From NCBI GenBank assembly GCA_938002085.1, contig CALLAT010000066.1, positions 1 through 64,000 on the forward strand: a DNA stretch of 64,000 nucleotides, read 5' to 3'. Shown in pieces: positions 1 through 7,748 of this stretch. A program made the translations under genes and the position numbers. The DNA is from an uncultured Pseudanabaenaceae cyanobacterium. Its GTDB lineage: Bacteria > Cyanobacteriota > Cyanobacteriia > PCC-9006 > JAAUQQ01. Positions within the stretch are counted from its first letter, which is position 1. Each line of letters begins with the position of its first letter. A model generated the notes under the pieces. That model searched no databases. It had not been told where the DNA came from and was given only the letters and a program-made list of their open reading frames with translations.

Positions 1-368
1 GACAAATCGTTTAAGCTCACCTCATCGCCAAAGAAGATGTAGCGGTCGAGCATCTCCAAGATGGCCTCGCGGCGGCTGGGTGATACCAGCAGCAGCGCAT
101 CTTCGCTGCGCACGTAGACCGTTGCCAGGTCAATGGTGCGAGCCGTGGAGGTGACAAAGACTGTCTCGCATCCCTCGCCTGGTTTGAGGGCTTTGATATC
201 GTTGGTGCTTTGGTTGTGCAAGAAACTGAGATGGTCGCCGCCCAGTACAGAAATGCGGCCCCAGTGGGAGCGATCGCACAAGGCCACGCCACTTCGAGCC
301 GCCTCCAATGCCGTAGCAGAATCGAATGAGTCCTGCTTTTGTAACTGCTTCAGTTCTTCAAATGCCAT
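1..368 (-). CDS. YgfZ/GcvT-like folate-binding protein, 3' part missing
   Basis: I translated the minus strand from an ATG at 368. The frame stays open to the window edge, giving 122 codons of N-terminal sequence. It reads like the folate-binding YgfZ/GcvT family, with the segments SGVALCDRSHWGRISVLGGD and FLHNQSTNDI, where a Gly-rich turn precedes the FLHxQxTNDI-type motif typical of aminomethyltransferase-like proteins. YgfZ proteins use tetrahydrofolate in Fe-S protein maintenance, whereas GcvT acts in glycine cleavage. The N-terminal part alone cannot separate the two, although the FLHNQ motif fits YgfZ-like members better. It lies 84 bp beyond the stop of the next gene on the same strand and could be co-transcribed with it. 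Confidence 0.8.
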   Translation of the reverse strand, partial: MAFEELKQLQKQDSFDSATALEAARSGVALCDRSHWGRISVLGGDHLSFLHNQSTNDIKALKPGEGCETVFVTSTARTIDLATVYVRSEDALLLVSPSRREAILEMLDRYIFFGDEVSLNDL

Positions 369-452
369 TGCTGCGCTTATCCCACCGTCAGAGCCTAGAG
401 TTCACGTCTAAAAGTCTAGAGGATTGGGGAGGACGAGGAGAAGAACTCAGGC

Positions 453-1046
453 CTACAGGATCGATTGCTGGGCGTTCTGGCTGGCGTAGTTGAAATTCTT
501 TGCGTATTCCTCAACCTTCTGCTGGGCCACTTCAAAGTTGGAGTCAGCGCCAGGAACGGACCGCATCATGCCAATGGCGTACTCCCAGTTATTGGCCACT
601 TCATTCCATTCTGCAGCGGTTTGGGCAGTTTGGGCCTGGTTCGCAGCTGTGGTTGCAAATCTCACGCCTTCCGCAAAGGGCTCAAAAACTGCATCGCTGT
701 TATATGACTGAGTCTCGTAGGACTGAAACTCCCCGTCCCAGCTCTCGTCGTAATAGCCTTCTCCCGCAAAGACTTCGTTGCGCATGTCTTCGGGCATAGT
801 GGCAATGAGACCCACCATGCTGCCCATGGATAGAGCAGCACCACCGATGCTCATGAGAAACACGCGGCTGATCCACTTTTTTTGCCAGAACTTAATGACA
901 AAGACGAAGATGGCCAAGGGAACCAAGAAAACGACGAGTCCCCAGGTGACGCTTTCTTGGAACGCTTGAACAATATTGGTGACGTTGGCAGCCATGCTGA
1001 GCAAGAAGCCCAGGAGAATCAGAATTCCAAAAACGACCATGCCCAT
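453..1046 (-). CDS. Small membrane protein of unknown function
   Basis: A 197-residue protein with no family I recognise. Residues 1-20 are a hydrophobic segment (MGMVVFGILILLGFLLSMAA). A second hydrophobic stretch lies at about 34-52, and a third at about 62-85 after a basic KFWQKKW segment, so there are probably three membrane helices. The rest is polar, rich in Gln, Asn and Ala, and probably helical. It lies 101 bp downstream of the M50-TPR gene that starts at 3427 and has the same orientation, so it may be the last gene of that unit before the YgfZ-like gene. Nothing indicates enzymatic activity. The coding call rests on length, orientation and coherent membrane topology. Confidence 0.7.
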   Translation of the reverse strand: MGMVVFGILILLGFLLSMAANVTNIVQAFQESVTWGLVVFLVPLAIFVFVIKFWQKKWISRVFLMSIGGAALSMGSMVGLIATMPEDMRNEVFAGEGYYDESWDGEFQSYETQSYNSDAVFEPFAEGVRFATTAANQAQTAQTAAEWNEVANNWEYAIGMMRSVPGADSNFEVAQQKVEEYAKNFNYASQNAQQSIL

Positions 1047-1147
1047 GGCGCGAATATCCCTGAGATACCGATGATTGTATTGGTATGGTTCCCAGGGATA
1101 TTGGCTCGAACCTGCGTAATCATTCGGGCGTTATGAGGCCTCAGTTT

Positions 1148-3427
1148 TTAGATTGCTGTAGATTTCTCCGAGACCGCTGCGTCGCCTTGGAAGGACTGCC
1201 AAAGCTCAGCTAAATCTGGTTTGTCAGCGACAATTCGTTCGGTTGTAGGAGCATCTAGTGACTGAGCAGTTGTCAATGCTTCCTGGGCCTGAGCTAGGTT
1301 TTGCAATGCCAGATGGCATCGAGCTTTTTCAATCCACAAGCTGACGTTAGACCCAAGAGCCAGGGCTTGTTCACAGCCATCGAGTGCTTTCCCATAGAGC
1401 CCCATGTCATAGAGGGCGTAAATGCGAGTTCGCCAGAGTACGGCGCTATCGGCTTCCAGTTCGATAGCGCGGTCTAAATCTGCCAGTGCTAGGTCCTGCT
1501 GGCCTAAGGTTCCGTGCAGTTCACCCCGTTTTACCCATGCCTGGCTATGGTCCGGCTGGAGCGCGAGGGCTTTCTCATAGTCAGCCATGGCGTCGTCGTA
1601 GTCTTCTAGTTTGCGTAGGGAATAGCCTTTACTGGTCAACAGACGGGCGCGCTCGTCATCTTTCAGAGCTTCATCTTGCAGCAAGTTCCCATAGATGGAC
1701 AGCGCTTCTTTGTAACGCTTCGCGCCAAACAGAAACATGGCCTTGAACTCTTGGTAGTTTGAGTCATCTGGCTTTTCTTTCAGCAGCTTGTCAATGTCTG
1801 CTAGAGCATCATCAGGGCGCAGCATTTCATGGAGGATTATGGCGCGGTTGAGCAGGTGCCATGGATCTCCCGGTTCTTGCTCTAAAGCCTGCTCATAAGC
1901 GGCTTTTGCCTCGGTGTAGCGTCCCAGCTTGGTTAAGGCGATGGCTCGACTTACTGGCACCGTGGAGTCGTCTTCTTTGGGCATAAAGGGCTCGCAGACG
2001 TCGCAGAGCTCCAGCACGCCGACGTAATCCTTTTGATTCAGCGTGAGATTTAGCTTGAAATCCCAGAGGTGGAAGCTTTCGGGGAGACGCTTGAGGCCCT
2101 TGGCGAGGATGCGATCGCGCTCCGCTGGCTGCTCCAGTTTGTCATGGGTATGGGCAACCATCGTCCAATGCTTTTCATCTTCGTCATCGATTTTCAACGC
2201 TTTTTGGTAAGCCTTGAGCGCTTCCTCATCTCGATCTAGCTGTTGCAACACCCAACCCTTGTCGTACCAAATATGGGCATCGTTGGGGTGATGGCGCAGG
2301 ACTTGCGTAAAGGTTTCAACCGCTTCCTCGTTACGCTTCAACATCAAAAGAGCATCAGCTTTGATGTGGAGGGTGTTGTAGTCCTTGGGCCGATATTGGA
2401 GTGACTGCTCATAGTCTGGCAAGGCTTCAGCAAACTTTTGCTGACGGGCCTTGGCAAACCCTCGCTGATGCCAGAAGTTTGCATCTTCGGGGTAATGTTC
2501 TAGTGCTTGGCTGTAATGTTCGACGGCTTTGGCATAGCTGCGTTGTTTCATCAGCACATTGCCTTGGTCCACTAAGGCGCCGTAGTTGTGAGGTTCTTGC
2601 TCTAACTTTGCTTGGTTGGCTTTGCGCTGCAAGGTGAGTCGATGCTCTTCTTGGGATAACTGTTCTGGGCTGGGGGCACCTTGTTTCTCTTGAAGATTGC
2701 GTTGCGCATAGCCAAAGGCAAAAATAACCAGAACCAAAATCAGCAGTAACCGAGCCGGTGTAAATTCCTCAAAGCCTGAGAGCACAAGCTCTGTTGGGAT
2801 GCCCAGGCCGCCAGCCAGCGCTCGGCTATATTCTGCAAATTGAGAGGAGCTTTCAGGTGCAATAACAATGCCGACGAGTAGGGCTGCGCCGAACGGTTTA
2901 ATTCTGCGTGATGCTTTCTGAAAGGCTGCGGGCAACCAAGGTTCGAGAATGCTGTAGCTGTCTAGGCCTGGGAAGGGCAGTAGGTTAAGGAATAAAACGG
3001 TCAATGCCCAGCTGGCTAATAAAGCGAGACCGGCTCCGAGCCATCCTTGGAGATTGAGTCCGAGAATGAACGGTAGGCTGAAGGCGATCGCAAGCCCCCC
3101 TGTCATGGCCAGGCCAGCAGCGGCGGCAGCGCTTCGCCAAGCCCGACTCCGCAATAAATGGGGGCTCAGGAATAGGGGACTTCCGGGAATGGGAAAGCCG
3201 CCCAGACTCCAAAAAACAAGTGGCAAGGCAAGACTGATGAGCCGTTCGGAGTATTTGAAGGGATTGAGGCCCAAGTAGCCTTTGCCTTTGAGGGTTGTAT
3301 CTCCTCCCCAGGTGGCGACTAGTCCATGGGCCAGTTCGTGGAGGCTAATGGAAAGCCAACCGCCCACTAAAACGAAGAGGGAGAAGTAAATGCTGTCCTG
3401 AAGGGAGAAAAACAAAGCTTTTGGCAA
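1148..3427 (-). CDS. M50 (site-2-protease-like) membrane protein with C-terminal TPR array
   Basis: A 759-residue protein. The N-terminal part (about 1-255) is polytopic and carries the zinc metalloprotease motif H30-E31-L-A-H34 in a membrane segment, then N148-L-L-P151 and L-D156, the second metal-ligand region of M50/site-2 proteases. The usual DG is D156-S157 here. From about 280 to 740 there are roughly a dozen tetratricopeptide repeats with A-x-x-x-Y and W-x-x-R/K-G signatures. Site-2-like proteases cut transmembrane substrates, and the TPRs probably bind a partner or substrate. It is a paralogue of the genes at 3540 and 5288, all on the minus strand. The substrate is unknown and activity is inferred from motifs only. 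Confidence 0.88.
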   Translation of the reverse strand: MPKALFFSLQDSIYFSLFVLVGGWLSISLHELAHGLVATWGGDTTLKGKGYLGLNPFKYSERLISLALPLVFWSLGGFPIPGSPLFLSPHLLRSRAWRSAAAAAGLAMTGGLAIAFSLPFILGLNLQGWLGAGLALLASWALTVLFLNLLPFPGLDSYSILEPWLPAAFQKASRRIKPFGAALLVGIVIAPESSSQFAEYSRALAGGLGIPTELVLSGFEEFTPARLLLILVLVIFAFGYAQRNLQEKQGAPSPEQLSQEEHRLTLQRKANQAKLEQEPHNYGALVDQGNVLMKQRSYAKAVEHYSQALEHYPEDANFWHQRGFAKARQQKFAEALPDYEQSLQYRPKDYNTLHIKADALLMLKRNEEAVETFTQVLRHHPNDAHIWYDKGWVLQQLDRDEEALKAYQKALKIDDEDEKHWTMVAHTHDKLEQPAERDRILAKGLKRLPESFHLWDFKLNLTLNQKDYVGVLELCDVCEPFMPKEDDSTVPVSRAIALTKLGRYTEAKAAYEQALEQEPGDPWHLLNRAIILHEMLRPDDALADIDKLLKEKPDDSNYQEFKAMFLFGAKRYKEALSIYGNLLQDEALKDDERARLLTSKGYSLRKLEDYDDAMADYEKALALQPDHSQAWVKRGELHGTLGQQDLALADLDRAIELEADSAVLWRTRIYALYDMGLYGKALDGCEQALALGSNVSLWIEKARCHLALQNLAQAQEALTTAQSLDAPTTERIVADKPDLAELWQSFQGDAAVSEKSTAI

Positions 3428-3539
3428 AAGAAGGGTTGGCTGGATTGAGCGCTATCGCGCAGACCTATCGCGCTATCTATTACTTCAGTCCATGGATTCC
3501 CTATTTAGGAAAAGCAACAAGAAATTTAGGTAGGTCTGC

Positions 3540-5144
3540 TCAATCGTTCGAGAGCTGGGCAAAATGCTCTTGGGCAAATGCGGCTAGTTCTGGTTTCTCT
3601 GCCACGGTTCGCATGGTTGTGGGCTCGTGTAAATCTTTTGCTTTTTGCAAGGTTTGGGCTGCACTGTCAGTATCCTCTAGCCCCAGAAAGCAAATGGCCT
3701 GATCGCAGAGGATTTCAATATCTGGCTGGATGCTCAAGGACCGGGCATAGCTCTCAAGCGCTCGTGGGTATCGCCCGAGTTTTCGTAAGCTATCGCCTTG
3801 CTTTTTCCAACCTTGGGGATGCTCTGGCTTGAGCAGGACACAGTGGTCAAGGGCGTTTAAGCCAGCCTGAACCTGGCCGAGCTGAACGAGCATCTCTCCA
3901 CGATGGGATAAGGCCCAGACATCGTCAGGGGACCGCGCCAAGGCTTGGTCATAGCTCGCGAGCGCTGCTTGCAAATCCCCCTGCTGACGCAGTGCATCGC
4001 CGCGCTGAACCAGAATCCTGACGCTGTATTCATCATCAGAAGGGCGCTTGGCCAAGAGTTGCTCATTGATGGCGATCGCTTCCCCATACCGCTTCAGTCC
4101 CACTAAGCCTTGGGCCTCCACCTTTAAACACAGCGCCTGCTCAAAATCGGTATCGACAACAGTGGTTTCTAACGCCGCGAGGGCCTGCTCGTAGCATTTC
4201 ATCTCGACCAAACAACTCGCTCGGTTCGCCCGAATCCACACTTCATGGGCCTCACGGCTTAAGGCCTGCTCAAAGGCCACCATTGCAGCGGAGTATTGCT
4301 GAACCCTCGCGAACCCAATGGCTCGATAAGCCAGGGGAAGCGAGGATTGCCCCTGGGTGTCTGCCTCAAAACGCTCACAGGCCTCAAAAAAATCGCCGTA
4401 GCGATATTCGTCTAAACATCGCCACAGCTTCAGTTGCCAAAGACGTTTGCTCTGGGGATTTCGCCTGAGTCCTGCCGCTAGATTTTTATCGCTGGCATAC
4501 AGCTGCCCCAGCTTTTGTTGAACTTCGACTAGCGCTCCCCAATGGGAATCATTTAGCGGCTCATGGTGAGTCGCCTGCTCGTAGCAGAAGATAGAATCCT
4601 GATCTCGACCCAGTTGTTGCAACACGAAGCCCCGGTCATGCAAAAAATGGGAGTCATGGGGAGTTTGCACCAAGACGCAATCAAAGAACGCTAGGGCGGC
4701 GTCATATTGCTTCAGTTCTAACAGGGCATCTGCCTTGAAATGCAGGGCATTGTGGTCTGCGGGGCTTTTCGCTAAGACTTGGTCATACTCGGCAATCGCC
4801 GCTTCAAACTGACCTTGGAATGCCAGAGCTAGACCATAGTTGAGTCGCAGACTGCCATCTTCAGGGTAGTGGGTCAGTGCTTGTTGATAGTGCGCTTGGG
4901 CCTGTTGGTACTGTTCTTGCTCCAATAAGGCAATGCCTTGCTCTTTGAGCAGTTCTTCTTGAGATTTCGTCGTTTGGTGCTTGTTCAACAGCTTGTACGC
5001 GATCGCCAAACCCATTAGCAGAGCCAAACAGAGGAACAGACTGCGAGGATGCGACTCCAGCCACTCATGCAGAAAAGCTGCGATTGCTCCAACTAGGATT
5101 ACGAGCTGACAGAAGAGCAGACCATCCTGATGTGATTCCCTCAA
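3540..5144 (-). CDS. TPR protein, protease-deleted paralogue of the flanking M50-TPR genes
   Basis: A 534-residue protein that is mostly TPRs (about 60-515). Its N terminus aligns with that of the gene at 5288: QDGLL versus QDGLF, and H26-E27 at exactly the same residue numbers. It then reads HEWLESH instead of HEFGH and jumps straight to a sequence resembling the last membrane helix of the paralogue. About 195 residues, holding the rest of the protease core including the N-x-x-P and L-D-G motif, are absent. The frame is intact, so this is a stable membrane-anchored TPR protein and not a decayed pseudogene. It may act as a competitor, adaptor or scaffold of the neighbouring proteases. That role is inference. 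Confidence 0.88.
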   Translation of the reverse strand: MRESHQDGLLFCQLVILVGAIAAFLHEWLESHPRSLFLCLALLMGLAIAYKLLNKHQTTKSQEELLKEQGIALLEQEQYQQAQAHYQQALTHYPEDGSLRLNYGLALAFQGQFEAAIAEYDQVLAKSPADHNALHFKADALLELKQYDAALAFFDCVLVQTPHDSHFLHDRGFVLQQLGRDQDSIFCYEQATHHEPLNDSHWGALVEVQQKLGQLYASDKNLAAGLRRNPQSKRLWQLKLWRCLDEYRYGDFFEACERFEADTQGQSSLPLAYRAIGFARVQQYSAAMVAFEQALSREAHEVWIRANRASCLVEMKCYEQALAALETTVVDTDFEQALCLKVEAQGLVGLKRYGEAIAINEQLLAKRPSDDEYSVRILVQRGDALRQQGDLQAALASYDQALARSPDDVWALSHRGEMLVQLGQVQAGLNALDHCVLLKPEHPQGWKKQGDSLRKLGRYPRALESYARSLSIQPDIEILCDQAICFLGLEDTDSAAQTLQKAKDLHEPTTMRTVAEKPELAAFAQEHFAQLSND

Positions 5145-5287
5145 AGGACCCGCTCCACGGCAAGACTAAAAAATAAATAGACAGGCTGAAAGGCTTGGCT
5201 ACCCTCTCTAAATCATCTTTCCCACCCCCTGTCAGCACCATGACTCCTGGCTTAGCCCCCCCAGGGGAAAGTTCGGATATGGTCCGC

Positions 5288-7528
5288 TCAGTCGCCGGAG
5301 CCATTCCCAAAGTGCGTCAGCCAAAATGCCTCCACTTCTGGTTTCTCTGCTACAGTTCGCATCGTGGTGGGTTCGTGCAAGGCTTGGGCTGTTCTCAAGG
5401 CTTGGGCTGCACTGTCAGTATCCTCTAGCCCCAGAAAGCAAATGGCCTGATCGCAGAGGATTCCGATGTCTGGCTTGATGTTCAATGCCTGGTTGTAGTT
5501 CTCAATGGCTCGCCTGTATTGTCCTAAGTCTCGTAAGCTATCTCCTCGATGTTGCCAACCTTCTAAAGCTTCAGGGTTTAGATCAACTGCACGATCTTGG
5601 TCAGCTAGACCTTCTTTAATTTGGCCTAGCTGAATAAGTACATCCCCACGATTTGATAAGGCATTGGCATTGTTTGGTAGTAGCTCCAATGCTTGATTAT
5701 GGTTATCAAGGGCAGCTTGCAAATCACCTTGCTTTCGGTTTGCAAAGCCCAGATTGGTTAAATGTCTGACCCGCTCTTCATTGTCTAAATCCTCATTCTG
5801 GAGGAGCTGCTTGTAAATTGCGATCGCCTCTCCATATCGACACCCCCCCATCAAGGCATAGGCTTGATACTCTAAGCAAAGCGCTAAGTCATCTACTTCA
5901 GCCTCAATGAGTTCATCCAGTTCAAGTAGTGCTTCCTCATAGCACCTCATCCCAATCAAGCAATTTGCCCGGCTGGCCTGAACCCAATCTTTATAAAGTT
6001 GACGTTCAAGAGCTTGCTCAAATGTGGATAGAGCTTCTGGGTAACGCTGCATATGGCTCAATCCAATCGCTTTGTAAGCAACAGGAAGTGATGACTGCCC
6101 CTTCGTTTTGGTTTCGAAACGCTCACAAGCCTGAAAGAAATCGTTGTAACGATTTTCATTTAGGCATCGCAACAGTTTCATTTGCCAGAGATGCTCACTC
6201 TTCGGATTGGCTTTCAACCCTTTCTGTAGGGCTTTGTCACTGCCCTTTGTTTGTCCCAGCTTCTGTTGAACCTCTGCTAAAGCTCCCCAATAGAGAGCAT
6301 TGCGATGGTCATAGTAAGTCGCTTTCTCATAGCAAATGATGGACTCCTCATCTCGTCCAAGTTGTTGCAAAATCACGCCTCGGTCATGCCAAACATGGGA
6401 GTACTGAGGACTATGCATCAAGATGCGATCAAATAGCGCCAAAGCCTCCTCGTATCGTTCAAGCTCTAACAGGGCATCAGCTTTGTAGTGAAAGGTATCG
6501 TAATCCTTGGGACGCTTCTCTAACGCTTTGTCATAGTCAATGATGGCTGCTTCAAACTGTCCTTGTAGGGCTAAAGCTAGCCCACGAAATCGGAGGAAGT
6601 ATACGTCGTGAGGGTAAAAGGCTAGGGCACGGTCATAATGCTCTTGAGCCTGTTGGTATTGCTCCAGCTTCAGTAAAATGCCGCCTTGCTCTGCCAAGAA
6701 ATCATAGTTTCTGGGTTGTTTAGCCAACAACTCCTGATTCTCTTTACTTTGCTGTCGTAAGTCTTGCTGCTCCTGCTCAGGGCTAACCTTTGGTTTTGTT
6801 TGTTTTTGGTGCAAGACGGCTAAGCCTATGAGCAGGAGTAGCAAGAGCCAGCGATAGTTGCTAAAGCGTTCATAGCCATCTGCTGCCAGTTCTTGGGGAA
6901 TCCCGAGTAATTCTGCGATCGCAAAACTAGCCCCCCAGAACCAGCGCGAGAAATCTGGCGAAGTCCAAAACATCGCCAGCAGAAACAGAAATCCATATTT
7001 CTTGAGTCCTCGTAGTTGCTGTTGCATATTCTCTGGTAGCCAGGGCTCCAAAATGCCATAGCCATCCAGGGCCGGAATGGGTAACAGGTTCAACAGCAAC
7101 ACTGCAATCTCAATTTGAGCTAAGAAAGCCAATGCGGGCCAAAACCAACCCTTGGAATAGTGAACGGAGAAATTTGGCCAAAAGGGAATGCTCAACGCTA
7201 GTGCTGTCAGTGCCGTCGCTGCAGGCCCTGCGGCAGACACGGCACTCTTCCAGGCCCGCCCACGCAGCAAGTGGGTGTTGATATAAACCGCTCCCCCCGG
7301 CAGTGCAAAGCCCCCCATCATCAAAAACACGATGGGCAGCACTAGGCTGGTGGAAACATCGGTGTACTTGAGTGGATTCAGGGTCAAATAGCCTTTCGAC
7401 TTCACCGTCTTATCGCCACCCCAATAGGCCACGATCGCATGGCCAAACTCATGCAGACAGGTCGCTAGCACCGCTCCCAGCAAAATAAATAAACAGAGGA
7501 ACAGACCGTCCTGGTTCAACTCAAACAA
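5288..7528 (-). CDS. M50 (site-2-protease-like) membrane protein with C-terminal TPR array
   Basis: A 746-residue protein. The polytopic N-terminal domain (about 1-240) has the canonical H26-E27-F-G-H30 zinc motif and N147-L-L-P150 followed by L-D155-G156, so both metal-binding regions of an M50 protease are intact. A GPAA segment near residue 101 and a hydrophobic stretch at 226-240 close the membrane domain. TPRs fill about 270-725. The tail (CDQAICFLGLEDTDSAAQ, then EPTTMRTVAEKPE) is nearly identical to that of the 3540 gene. It is the first gene of the minus-strand M50-TPR array, and the divergent PRC-barrel gene starts about 220 bp away. Intramembrane proteolysis is predicted from the motifs; the substrate is unknown. 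Confidence 0.9.
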   Translation of the reverse strand: MFELNQDGLFLCLFILLGAVLATCLHEFGHAIVAYWGGDKTVKSKGYLTLNPLKYTDVSTSLVLPIVFLMMGGFALPGGAVYINTHLLRGRAWKSAVSAAGPAATALTALALSIPFWPNFSVHYSKGWFWPALAFLAQIEIAVLLLNLLPIPALDGYGILEPWLPENMQQQLRGLKKYGFLFLLAMFWTSPDFSRWFWGASFAIAELLGIPQELAADGYERFSNYRWLLLLLLIGLAVLHQKQTKPKVSPEQEQQDLRQQSKENQELLAKQPRNYDFLAEQGGILLKLEQYQQAQEHYDRALAFYPHDVYFLRFRGLALALQGQFEAAIIDYDKALEKRPKDYDTFHYKADALLELERYEEALALFDRILMHSPQYSHVWHDRGVILQQLGRDEESIICYEKATYYDHRNALYWGALAEVQQKLGQTKGSDKALQKGLKANPKSEHLWQMKLLRCLNENRYNDFFQACERFETKTKGQSSLPVAYKAIGLSHMQRYPEALSTFEQALERQLYKDWVQASRANCLIGMRCYEEALLELDELIEAEVDDLALCLEYQAYALMGGCRYGEAIAIYKQLLQNEDLDNEERVRHLTNLGFANRKQGDLQAALDNHNQALELLPNNANALSNRGDVLIQLGQIKEGLADQDRAVDLNPEALEGWQHRGDSLRDLGQYRRAIENYNQALNIKPDIGILCDQAICFLGLEDTDSAAQALRTAQALHEPTTMRTVAEKPEVEAFWLTHFGNGSGD

Positions 7529-7748
7529 ACGACCTACGCTCCAGCAACCTAGAAAGGATTCTCTTGGGCAACAAGTAATGCCCTACCTCAATTATCTTTC
7601 CCGGTACCGTCATGACCATTACTGCTGGATGGGTAACGGTCTTCGTTTAGGTTCGGTAACGCCCCTGGGAGGTTTGCCTAGCCCTCCGCTAAGATGCGAG
7701 CAGGGCCGTAATGCAATCGGTCTCTCCTTCGCAGCATTGCTCGATCCC

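Noticed and set aside
3540..5144. Pseudogene call for the middle TPR gene
   Set aside because: The frame is open over 534 codons with regular TPRs, so it is annotated as a functional gene lacking the protease core.
7578..7748. Longer N terminus for the PRC-barrel protein
   Set aside because: The extra 57 residues do not look like a domain and lie in the short divergent promoter region; the ATG at 7749 gives a normal start.
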